Positions 18,601 through 29,600 of a stretch of DNA of 64,000 nucleotides are shown here, piece by piece (the stretch's first letter is position 1; each line of letters starts with the position of its first letter). Under the pieces are notes generated by a model. It saw only the letters and a list, made by a program, of their open reading frames with translations. It made no database searches and was not told the origin of the DNA. The position numbers and the translations under genes are program-made. Source of the DNA: Lactarius indigo (Eukaryota; Basidiomycota; Agaricomycetes; Russulales; Russulaceae); contig JAFKAC010000057.1 in NCBI GenBank assembly GCA_025766275.1, positions 124,001-188,000 of the forward strand. Direction: 5' to 3'.

Positions 18601-19793
18601 AAAATTGGTATGGATTGTTACCGTTCCAGTACCAACACTCCTTAGCAAGGAGTTATCTCCTAGAAGTACTTCAACACCTTTGTGAGGGGTGTAGGTGTCG
18701 TAGTCTTCTATGTGAGGGGTAAAGTGTGCTGACGCCCCACTGTCCATCATCCATTTTGATGCAATCTGGGTACTGTGTGTACCCATCGTGTAAAGGGAAA
18801 CCTGAGGTACTTCATGTACCTCCTCTATTTTGCCAGAGCCATTGACTATAGTAAATAGTCGGCTCTTTGGTACAGGTATGCTATTTAACCTGTTTGCCGG
18901 AAGTGAGTCCGGCACCTCTACTGCGGTATTCTGGGCGGCCTTTGCCCGCTGTCCTGCCTTCCCCTTCTTAGCATTCTCCTGGTCCCGTTTGAGTTTGTAA
19001 CATTCTGGCTTTTTATGGCCAGGTTTTTTGCAGTAGTGGCAGATTATGTCCGAAGACACAGAGCTGCCCGATGGCCGCGCCTCATGAGCGTGAGGGGCCG
19101 AAGATTTCTTAACGGGGGCGACCTTGTTGTAGGACGCCACGGGACCGGCGAGACGAGATTCCTCATTGATGAACCTGTTGATGAGGTCCTGAGGTTGGAG
19201 GTTAGAGGGGGGGCCAGAGGCCAGGATGGTGCCAGCTATGGTGCTGTAAGATGGGGGGAGCGCGTCTAGAAGAATGAAGGACATTTGCATGTCCGAGACG
19301 GGCATCCCTTGTTCCACCAGGGTGTTCCTCAGGTCCAGCATGTTTTGGAGCTGAGGCAGGAAGGGGCTACCTTCCTGAAGCTTGGTGTTTGCCAAGCCCA
19401 CCCAAATATTAAAGGTGGCCATAGAGCCAACCTGACCATAGAGGTTCTCCAACTCCACAAACTTGTCATGGACAGTTGGGAAGATGTGGGAGGAGTGAAT
19501 ACCAGATAAGACCTCCGTTGTCACTGATAAAAATAAGAGGCCAGTGATGACCTCCTCTTGTTTTGCCCAGAGGGCAAGGATGGCGAGTCCCTCATCTGTA
19601 GGGCCAGTGGGCCCCACAGCACCTGCTGCGAGGGGGGGATGTTGGGGCACTGAAGCAGGAGCACCGTGTGTAAGGTGTCTGCTGCACCCATTCATCAGCA
19701 TGAGGGAGGTAAAGGTGGCAGACCAAGTCTGCCAGTGGTGCCATCCAACTTGGCGAGGGTGACGGACGGAGGGAAGACAAGATGGAAAGACAT
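15604..19793 (-). pseudogene. gag-pol: Ty1/Copia Gag-Pol polyprotein, frameshifted and split
   Basis: This minus-strand Copia polyprotein begins at ATG 19793 (MSFHLVFPPSVTLAKLDGT). After about 20 codons, near 19735-19742, one base appears to be missing and the frame moves; the rest is open to 15604. Order is Gag with a CCHC knuckle (CHYCKKPGHKKPEC), protease (DSGASAHF, near 18740), integrase (GHMSKEAL zinc-finger region, then a DDE core with SDRGGEY), reverse transcriptase (YVDDITILG, near 16345) and RNase H. Integrase before reverse transcriptase is the Copia order. At 15604 the frame is cut inside RNase H by the outer Gypsy element, and the final part is at 1-153. The frame visible from 15603 down to 15547 is Gypsy LTR and not Copia sequence. 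Confidence 0.9.
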
Positions 19794-20640
19794 TTGAGAT
19801 GTTTGTGTATCTGGTTCCGAGGAGCAGTCAGAACCAGCTCAGATCTTGGTAGAGAAGATAAATGTCCAGCCATAGGAGCGCTATACTCCATAACACATAT
19901 GGTGTCATGCCTCAAGTATGTGCGACTTGGATATAATTAGATAGTGGAATCATTGTACTGATGGCTGCCTTATACTAAGATCCACAAAGCCCAAATGTTA
20001 CTATGGGTAATAGTCATGCAACAGCTTTGTTGGCTTCGACGGAATAGGAGCTTTTGGTCCGGCGAAGGACTACTAAGTCTCTGTATCCCTCAGCCTTACA
20101 GCCTTGATGCTGGGGCTACTAAGGATCTATAGTAAAGGGTAGTACCCTAGAGAGGAGCCAACAGCGAGTTCAAGAGACAGTGATAGGGATCAACTCCCAT
20201 AACAACTGAATCTTCCGTCTGTGGAGTCTCTAGAACAGACCATTAAGGGTCTTGGTACTAAGTAACTAGACTAGTGATACATGCTATGCAGCGAATCCTG
20301 CACAAAGGGAGCGAATACTTCTCCTAGCAGAGGTCTAGTCATAGCTACTATGTATAGTACTAAGTAGCGTCTCCTAGTTGTATCAGAGGGAAGGACTTCT
20401 GGGTTTGACTATTAACCAGGCCTTCACACCCCTTAAAGTGACCCAGGTATTAACCGAGTATCACCCAACCATTAGAGAGGCCTATAGCCGCAAGGGTCTT
20501 CCCCTATTGGCCTATGAAAGCACTTCCGGACGAAAACCGGGTATAGAAGATATAGTAGTGCGCACAGAGGAATTTGAGGTTATATAAAACCTCTCATGAG
20601 AACCTCCTTAGGAGGCTAGCCAAAATGGCACATGACCAAG
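19794..20640 (-). other. Copia upstream region, probably containing its 5' LTR
   Basis: Upstream of the Copia start there is no gene I can support. The 5' LTR and primer site should lie here, but the matching 3' LTR is outside the window, so I cannot place its ends. No clear initiator-tRNA match was seen. Confidence 0.4.
20378..20587 (+). other. Unassigned 69-codon open frame
   Basis: A short plus-strand frame (MYQREGLLGLTINQ...) lies in the presumed Copia upstream/LTR region. It has no motif I recognise and no visible introns or partners. It could be a chance frame or a relic of another element. Confidence 0.2.
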
Positions 20641-20843
20641 GTCATGGTGGACAAGAAAGAAGGGTGTGTCGAAAGAGGATAGAGGATGCTCACTGAAAGT
20701 GTGGGTGACGACAAAAAAATGTGTGGTCGGCTGAGAGAGCAAGATGACACAAGTAGATCTGATAAGGCAAGTTAGTTATTAGGCGTCAGGGCCCATAACC
20801 TGTTGAAGCGCAGAACTAACAAGCAAGAGAAAAGTTTGGACAG

Positions 20844-21004
20844 CTAGTAGGACAAGTTAACTTCAGAGGTGAAGGGAACTCTGTTACAACTGCATACCTA
20901 GTAGGACAAGTTACTATAAAGAAGCAACGCCTATGAGTAAAGGTAATAAGAGAGGTAAAGAGAGAGGAACTTACACTTCAGAGGTGAAGGGAACTCTGAA
21001 GTGT
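20844..21004. repeat. Short direct and inverted repeats between Copia and NLR-A
   Basis: A 23-bp sequence, cttcagaggtgaagggaact plus ctg, occurs at 20861-20883 and 20976-20998. The 16-bp ctagtaggacaagtta occurs at 20844-20859 and 20898-20913. The second 23-mer sits in a perfect 11-bp inverted repeat (acacttcagag 20973-20983, ctctgaagtgt 20994-21004). The rest of 20640-21335 shows no gene. Confidence 0.6.
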
Positions 21005-21335
21005 AGAGGCGAAAACAGCAGTCCTTATATACAGGACGCTTAGCTAATAATGGTCTGTGCGCACTGGTGACCCAAACACAATACAGGTGGTCTGTGCGCC
21101 AGAGGGAGAAATGCCATTGGAAGGCAGAGAACAATAGCTGCCTAAAGCAGACAATACCGGTATCTTAACAATAGAAAGAACAATAAGAACCATATATGGA
21201 TCTAACAATAAAGATAAACAAAAGCGGTCCGTATGAGTCCGGAGTGTCCATAAGTCCATAAGTGACAGATACCGTATTTAGTATGTGGGCTGACTCAATC
21301 AGATCCCACGAGACATGTGACTTTAACAGTCGCGT

Positions 21336-24170
21336 CTCAACATGGAGGTGCTAAAAGTCGCACACGATGTCAAGGACGGAGTACAAACCGTTGGCGAGCA
21401 AGTACAAACCGTTGGCGAGCACGTACAAGGCGTCGATGACAAGGTCAACCGAGCTGTTGAGGGTGCATGCGCTGACTACGTTAAGTACTCACAGATACCA
21501 TCGTAAACTCACATGCGACTAGATGGCCAGGTAGTCAAAGTGACCACGATGGAAACGCAAGCTCTATTGCAACAAACGGCAAACAATCTCGACACCGAAA
21601 GGCGTTCGTGATTCTTTAGCCATACTACGCTTACTTGCTGAGACTGAAATGTCACCCCAGGGAGCCGCGTACGGAAGGACCACCGAAAGTGGCTGTCACC
21701 ACCGGACCCATCCACTAATCAAAATATCGCGTCTACTACTCAACACGATGGGACGGCAACATGGTTCTTCAACGGAAGTATATTCATGGAATGGAAGTCA
21801 AAGTCGACCACGCCCTTGTTGTGGATCCACGGGAAATGTGCGCCATTCTGTCCTTTCTCATCCTCCCAGATCTTGATCGTCTCGAATCATTGCAGCGGGT
21901 TCAGGGAAGAGCATCCTTTGGTTTGTCATCATTTGTCACGTTCGCCCCTCAGGAACTTACGCCGCGAACTAGCTCCGCAATCATTCAAGATATAATAGCC
22001 TTGCGTGAGGCTGGACTAGCGTCCATGGCATATTTTTATTTCGATTTCAAGGACACAGATAAACAAACCCTCCGCAACATGCTTCCTTCACTTCTTACAC
22101 AGCTCTCGTCTCGTTCCGACAGTTGCTGTGACATACTCTCCCGCATTTATAAGGCGCACGACGATGGCGCCCATAAGCCCAGCGCCAGCACGCTGGTCAC
22201 GTGTCTTAAACAGATGCTCGCGCTACCTGGTCAAGGCCCAATCTACATAATCTTGGACGCGCTAGACGAATGTCCCAATACAATTGGAATTCCACCCGCC
22301 CGCAAACAGGTCCTTGATCTCATAAAGGACCTTGTCGGCCTCCAGCTCCCAACTCTTCATATATGTGTCACGAGCCGTCCGGAGAACGACATCAGAGCCG
22401 TCCTTCAACCCCTAGCGTTTCACCCCGTCTCGATTCACGAACAAAACGGACAAAAGAAGGATATTGAGGACTATATCAGATCTGTCGTTTACGCGGACTC
22501 GGATACGGCGATGAGGAGATGGAGGGATAAAGACAAAGAGCTGGTTATTGAGACGCTCACGGAAAGAGCTGATGGAATGTAAGCGCGAATAAGAACATCC
22601 CAATGATGCTTACTGACTATTTGACAGGTTCCGTTGGGTTTTCTGTCAGCTGGAAGTGCTACAACATTGCTTTCCGCAGAGCATCCGGCAGACGCTCGAC
22701 GAATTGCCGAAATCATTGGACGAGACTTACGAGCGAGTGTTGAAGGAGATCGGGATGGCCAACCGAGACCACGCTCGTCGTCTCTTACAATGTCTCACTG
22801 CGGCTGTTCGGCCGCTGCGCGTCGAGGAGCTCGCAGAAATACTTGCGCTTGACTTCGATGAGGCAGAAGGAGCGACACCGAAGTTGAAGGAGGACTGGCG
22901 GTGGGAAGACCGGCAACGAGCTGTGCTATCCACGTGCTCAAGCCTGATCACCGAAGTCGACGATGGCTATTCGCGGGTCATTCAGTTTTCGCATTTTTCG
23001 GTGAAGGAATTCTTGACTTCCGATCGGCTTGCCGCTTCTAAAGGAGACGCTTCGTACTTCTGTATCATTCCCGAATCTGCACACACGACTCTCGCGCAGG
23101 CTTGCTTGGGAACTCTTCTTCAGTTGGACGGCAGCGCCGACGATGACCAGGTCGAAGATAGGTTTCCGTTGGCAAAATATGCCAGTCAGCATTGGGTGGA
23201 GCATGCGCAGTTCGGAAAGGTGTCGTCACGCATACAAGATGGGATGCGGCATCTTTTTGACTCGACCAAACCCCAATTTTCCGCGTGGCTCTGGTTGCAC
23301 GACATCGATGATCGCTGGGGTAACTTCGGAGATCCCCCCAAAGATCGTGGATCTCCGCTGTATTATGCCTCGTTGTGCGGATTCCGTGACCTGGCAGCGC
23401 ACATCATCCTCGAGCATCCCGAGCAAGTAAATGCGAGGGGTGGTCGAAATCACAGTCCACTGGCGGCGGCATTGCACCAGAGACACTTCAAGGTGGCGGA
23501 GCTATTGCACCTGCATGGCGCGGCCGTGGATGTCACCGATGACCGTTTTAATCGGACTCCTCTACATGCTGCGTCGATGGGCGGACTTATCGATATCGCG
23601 TGGTGGCTACTCGACCATGGTGCAGACGCAAATGCGCAACAAAACAATCTCTACACTCCAATTCATTTAGCTGCAATGTTTGGACAGCTAGAGATTGCTT
23701 CGATGCTACTGGGGCACAATGTACGTGTCAACGCTACGGACGACGAAGGCAGTACTCCATTGCACTGGGCGTCAACTTATGGTCACGTGGAGATCGTGAG
23801 GCTATTACTCCAACATGGGGCGGAAATCAGCGCACAAGATGAAGACTATGCGACGCCATTACACCTGGCATCATCTGATGGGGGGCTCGAAGTTGCACGC
23901 CTATTACTTGACCATGGCTCGAATGCAGATGCCGAGAAGAAAGATGGAAGGACCCCATTGCACGAGGCGGCGTCCAAGGGCGAAACAGAGACCGTGCGCT
24001 TGCTACTCGATCACGACGCGAACGCAGATGCAGAGGACAAGCAAGGACGGACTCCGTTGCACCTGGCGTCATCCAACGACAAAACAGAGACCGTGCGCCT
24101 ACTGCTTGACCGTGGCGCGAGTGCAGATGCCAAGAACGAGGAAGGAACGACTTCATTACAGGTCGCATAA
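21336..24170 (+). pseudogene. NLR-A: 5'-truncated NACHT-ankyrin gene
   Basis: Homology to the other NLR copies begins abruptly near 21341, inside exon 4, so the Goodbye-like domain and any start codon are missing. The remaining exons follow the family pattern: 21341-21462, 21523-21603, 21661-21837, 21896-21920 (25-nt P-loop exon), 21973-22578 and 22628-24170. They stay in frame throughout. NACHT motifs are intact: Walker A GKSGSGKS, Walker B ILDALDEC, and a TSRPEND sensor region. About nine ankyrin repeats follow. The last codons differ from NLR-B by a TCA-to-TAA type change at 24168-24170, which removes about 25 residues. Introns and exon 8 are closest to NLR-B. Truncation suggests an unequal-crossover or deletion end of the array. 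Confidence 0.85.
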
Positions 24171-24689
24171 CGAGAGGCAATTGTACAGATGTCGATGGAG
24201 AATAGTGGCCAACTAGATAGAGTACTACAGGTTACTCCTTAAATGTGTGTCAAGTCACTAGTCACTATGGTGTATGGGGCTTTGCGGGTTCTCGTGTGCA
24301 ACCTGGCCGGCCCGGTGGTCCACCGGAAACGGAAGAGTGAGCGAATGAGGCGGCACATGCTCGTTCCGTCCACCAAATTTTCGACTTGTACGAGAACACT
24401 TTTATTTCGCCCACCTGCCACGCCCAGTGATTTCCAAGAAATTGATTACGAAGCCTATGTGGCCCCATGTTTTCCGGCCTTCATTAGCTCCTACGGGAGG
24501 GCACCCGTCACAACCTCGCCTCGGAAACGCAAACCTCTCATCCCTGATTTAAGAAGCATTTCGTGCCCCCGCCTATTTTCTATGCAGTCTACCAGCTATT
24601 TGTTTCCCTTTACCAGGTGCCGGTCTCCTCCCCTCCCGACGCCATACCGATCTTAAAACGGAGTACAGGGCAGTGACTCTCGAAGAGCA
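24171..24689. other. NLR-A downstream sequence, no gene recognised
   Basis: After the truncated NLR-A stop the sequence still resembles the other copies' C-terminal tail for about 60 nt and then becomes unrecognised. Short open frames here have no motif or conservation I can support. Confidence 0.4.
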
Positions 24690-25320
24690 CTTCCTCTGTG
24701 ATTCACTTCGACGAGTGTGTAACCCTGCTGCATCACGTAACTTGATTTTTCAGTGTCGAGTTTCTATCTCTGATCTTGTGGCAACGCACTTCCCTGAGAG
24801 ACGCCGGGGCCGGTTCGACTATGGGAAGCTCAGCCAGGCACACGTCCTCGAACTCAGGTGCGTGCTCCAGGTACCGTGGGTATTCCTGACTTTAATGGCA
24901 AACGGCTAGGACAAGAACGGGGCCTATCCCAGTCACAATGAGCCCGTTCGTGTGCGATTATGCCGCCACGAACATCCCCGCTCCCATATGGCATCTACAG
25001 AAGAATCTCCTCTCCGCCTTCGCCTCTACCTCCACCGCCGTTACTGTGACAGCTCTCGATTGGCTCTCCCCACGCTGCGCCAGGTCGACATACGCTGTGT
25101 TGTTGTACCCCGGACATGCCGCTTATTGTTGATTGTGTTTACCACCGCCGTGCCACGCTACTGCCCGTAGCCGTGGCCGAGTTGCGGGCCGAAAGCATCC
25201 TGTGGGAGTTCTTGTGAACCGCGCTGGGGTGGCGGGTATGGAGGGTTGTTAAGGACTTGTTGGGTGCTTACTGAGGGATATGGGTCGGCTGGCGCGAGAC
25301 CTGAAGTCACTCATGTAGCG
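24690..25320 (+). pseudogene. Methyltransferase relic 1 (METTL21/RKM5-like)
   Basis: Broken translation pieces match the relics after the other NLR genes. QAHVLEL ends at a conserved GT donor near 24860, consistent with an intron in methyltransferase motif I (LEL-S/GTG). A TALDWL piece follows. Near 25165-25250 come VAVAELRAESILWEFL, a stop, then ALGWRVWRVVKDLLGAY. The VAELRAE...EFL...W pattern is typical of the C-terminal part of class I lysine methyltransferases of the METTL21/RKM5 type. Stops and frame changes rule out function. The family name is my recognition of the motif pattern and not a search result. Confidence 0.55.
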
Positions 25321-25379
25321 TGCGTGGTTCTATTTATTGGAGGGAGTGTATGATACGTCTACATGCGTCTGACCTACAA

Positions 25380-25870
25380 TTGTCGTAGGTTTCTTGACAA
25401 TATCGTGAGCAAAAAAAAAATCCGGTATCGATAGTGACAGTTGTGATAGAAGGTCAACCAACATTGTCTTGTACTGGGAGGAGGCGGCTCCGTGACTTGG
25501 CCGGGCGAGTGAGAACAACACTCATATACACGCTCTGGAATACGTTCTTTGTTCACTCAGTTCATCCGCTATGACATGGACGGTATCTATGTGGATAAAT
25601 GCACACTGGTAAGCTTGCCAATGAGCAGTATCCCGCCCATTCGTTTGTTCAAAGAATTCGACTTTCCTTATGAACTTAAGAAGTTGAGAGGAAGAAACAT
25701 CTTATGAGAGCCCGCTTCAACCCAACTGGCTACCTTTTTTTTTGTCGAGGAACCGAAGAGGATCAAATGACCGATCACCTCGAACTGCGACCCCACTCCA
25801 GCCTGAGAACCATTCCTACCGTATCCGTCTTCCTCGTGTCCACCTGACACATTCCAAAAAAGGGTTGCTG
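25380..25870 (+). promoter_or_regulatory. Orphan copy of an NLR upstream module
   Basis: The sequence around 25391-25500 (gacaatatcgtgagc, then an A-run and CGGTATCGA) and 25560-25860 (catggacggtatctatgtgg; a GAGAGGA tract; cctgagaaccattc) resembles the sequence upstream of NLR-B (34345-34800) and NLR-F (56270-56940). No NLR exon follows. Instead the sequence changes near 25870 and leads to the ABC transporter. It is probably the leftover of a deleted or displaced NLR gene. Confidence 0.55.
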
Positions 25871-26650
25871 ACATAATCGCTAAACTTCTGAACTCGTACA
25901 GTAGTACTCAAGACCGTGACAATGCTGGTACCAAGATTGGTACACAGCGTCTTTGACTCGCTACACCGAAGCTGGTAAGGAATATCGGCGAAGACGACAA
26001 CACTACGACAGTACACCTGACGTACGGCAACAATTCGCCAACATATTGAAATCGGCTGGTGTGCAAGCTGAGCGCTGAGGCAAGCGCTGAGGATTTGTGG
26101 AACCTGGACCCAAGCCCGGACCCAAGCCTGGACCTTATTATTCAGATCTTATCAACTTTTCATTGGTTTTCCCACCGGTATTTCAGAATCTATACTGGCG
26201 GGGCACGGAGTGACTGACCCATTTTGCCTGCTAAGGTGTCCATCTCAAGGTCCATCTACTGATGCACATTCTGCCCGTGCGTTTGGGCAATGGCAATGAC
26301 CTTGGGGACGACAATTGGCGAGAGGGCAGACCGTACCGTGGGAAGGATGCGTAACTAGTAAGTTAAGTTAGCTGCTGTATTCCATCCATCCGAGTCATGA
26401 TTGCCTCACCGCCCGCCGAAGACGCGCGGCGCGTGGTAATGTACTGGTTCCAAATACAACGAGACGAGAAGAGAGAAGAGCCACATGTGTTCAGCGCTCG
26501 TGATTGATCTCCCCCATCTCGTAGTTCTTGGTTGTATTGACCTACTCTTGACTCCAACGGCGACTCCTCTTAACCCCCCAGACTATCAGCAACGCTCTCG
26601 TACGCTATCTTGTTGAAAACCAGAACGATCTCAGCTCTCCTCACCACACG
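25871..26650. other. Intergenic region upstream of the ABC transporter
   Basis: No gene is supported here. It should contain the transporter promoter. I did not identify a convincing core element. Confidence 0.5.
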
Positions 26651-29600
26651 ATGGACCGGGTCGTCCTCACCACCGTCGATGAGGCGTTGGCCCAAAAGCT
26701 TCCATCGTGAGTGCTCCTGGCATATAGTGCAGTCGTACCCCATTCTCAGTCTCCATTTCATCATATGTATGTTACGAACTTTGTATTGTCGCTCTCAGCC
26801 TTTGGGTACACCCGCTCCTCATCCCATCCTACCTCGCGCTTCTTTCCATCCTCGTCTTCCTCGTCTGGGCTATATTCTCGTCTGGTCCAGTTCGAAGGCT
26901 TCACGGCGAATACGCGCCAGTGGCCGCTACCTGCGGCGACTCCGGCGTCCCCGTGAGCGCCACTCGGGCAGGTTTCATGTCGGCTGTTAAAGATCATGTG
27001 GAAAATGCAGGGGGATCGGTCATCTTCACTTTCCAGGTTTTGCGCCTCCTCGTCGTTCTCGTACTCCTCGGTCTTGCAATATTCAGCTCCGTGCAAGAAG
27101 AGGGTCAGCAGCACGTCTCCCCGTTGTCTGCAGTGAGCGCACTCAATGGTAGGGAGCACGAGGGCAAGCGCCATTATGGCGGCGACTCGCTCACCAAATG
27201 CGAGTGGCTCGGTCTCACACTTTGTCTAACTTATGTGCGTCAATTCAGCCACCGATGTTCTTTTTGAGTTGGTTTCTCACTCGAGTCATGACTTGGTGCA
27301 GCTGTATATGGCCTTTTTGGGATCAATGACTCTGACCGCCCGGAGATCCCGCGCATCGATCGCTTCGTTCCATCTCTCCTCACTCTTGCTTGGCACTTTC
27401 TCCGTCTACGCTTACCGCGACATCTGGCCGCTGCTTACTTTCACCTTGTCACCTGTCGATGCGTCCGAAGGCCCTTTGCTATGGGTCAGAATTGGCCTTC
27501 TGGCTTTCGCGGCTATCGTCATCCCTCTGTTCATCCCGTACCAGTATATCCCAGTTGATCCCAAGGCGAGTTTGTCTCTTACCATATCATACTTTTCGAT
27601 CTCTGACTCCCGTTGCAGGACCCTTTGCAGGTAATCAACCCTGAACAGACCGCCTCGCTGCTATCTATGATGTTATATACCTTCCTCGATCCTATCGTTT
27701 TCTTGGCATATCGTGTTCCACATCTATCCCATGACATGCTACCACCACTCGCAGACTACGATTACACCAAGAATCTCGTGCAAAGGAGTTTCAAGGCAGG
27801 TCCATCTCAGTTGTTAGTGCGGGTGTTTCACTGACACGGTCTGCTAGCACTTGGATACATTTACTGGCGGATCCAAGAGGCACATCTTCTGGGCGTTCAT
27901 GGTAGTCTTCCGTCCGTTGTTTATATGCTATTAAGTGATGTGTCGCTTATACTCCATCAAGGCCGTGAATACGTCCAACTAGCAATCTTCGTCATCATCA
28001 AAGTCTTTTCGACGCTAATGGCACCATTTGGGATGAATCGGCTCTTGCGGTACCCATTTTATCTTGATGACCTTACGGATATACTCAGCGTCTCCCTACC
28101 AGCTACCTCGAAACCCGAGGGGAAGATGCGTTCGTTCGTCCATGGGTTTGGATAGCATATATTTTTGTGGGTCCTACTCTCGGAACCATCGCTTTCCAAT
28201 GGTATTATTTCGTCGTGGTAAGTGATAGAATATATTTACTGTGCCAAGTTCTCATCGTCGGCCATGTTTTAGACGGGTACTCTCGTGCGCGTCTCTGCCA
28301 TCGTCACACAACTTGCCTTTGAGCACGCTCTACGTATCCGCGTGAAAGCCGAAACATCATCTTCCCCGTCTGCCACACCCGATGCCACTCCCAATTCTCG
28401 CGGCAAATCCACGACGCCAGACAGTGGGTCAATAGTCGAGGTCGATATCATGTCCGAGGAGGCAGGCGGGAGCAGCGAGGAGACTCAGAGCGAGCAACCG
28501 ACGATCACGGCATGGAGAATCAAGGGCAAGCGAAAGGAGGAAGCTCCCGGATCCGACAGCGGCATGGAGGATGGCCACAAGCCGGGGGATTCGAGCAATC
28601 TGGTAGGAAAGATGAACAACCTGGTTTCGACTGATCTGGAGAACCTTGTCGAAGGACGAGATTTCTTGCTCCTCGGTTTGTTCTCTCCTCCCCCTGTCAC
28701 TTGCGGTCTCATCTTTGTCTCCTTAGTTTTATATTTTCCGCTGCAGGTCGTGATATGCATCTGGTTTCTGTACAACATTCTTGGTTGGAGTGCATTCGCC
28801 GGGATGGTCGTGATGGTCGCCCTTTTCCCAATCCCGGGCATCGTTGCAGGAAAAATCCAAAAAGTACAGAAGGAAGCCGCGAAGCGTGTGAGTAACTTGC
28901 CTTATCAATGTCTTGACGTCGGGATTTACTTCGCGGTCAGACGGATGCGCGTGTGCAAGCTGCTACCGAAGGTAGGTTACAGACTCAAACCTGCGCATTG
29001 TGTGAACGCTGACGAACGTCGACTGCAGCTATGGGGATTTTGCGGATGATCAAGCTGTTTAGTTGGGAGCCTAAGATTGCGGCGCGGCTAGCTGAGAAGA
29101 GGGAGCAGGAGCTGCAGTACATCAAATTGCGCCAGATTTTGAACATGATCATCGTTATCATCAAGTGGGTGCCCCCAGCTTCTCTCCTAATCCCTCTGAC
29201 ATGGACATCTAGCTTTTTCATACCGATCATCACAGTGCGTCGCCCCGCCATTTGAGTGCTTGCTGATTTGTTCTGACCGACACTTTGGGAAGATGGTTGT
29301 CACATACGTCACTTATGTGCGTGCGCTCGACCCGCTCAGGCTATTAGTAGTGTCTGAACTGACCAAGTCCGCAGACCGCAATTATGAAGCGCGCACTTAC
29401 ACGTAATTTCGCGATCCTCTCTGAGAGTGCGCCTATGCTGAATTTGTCTGCAGCATCGGCCGTATTTTCGTCTATGGCAGGTCAGTCTCAGGATCTTCAC
29501 TGACGGTGTGGGTGGTGATGGGATACGTCTTTTCCAGTGTTCGATCTTCTTACCAACCAACTTCACACGATATTCCAGATGATTCCCATGTTTATACAGG

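Noticed and set aside
24239..26600. Possible complete methyltransferase gene between NLR-A and the ABC transporter
   Set aside because: Motif pieces are in several frames with stops between them, and splicing could not restore one frame by eye. Kept only as a relic.
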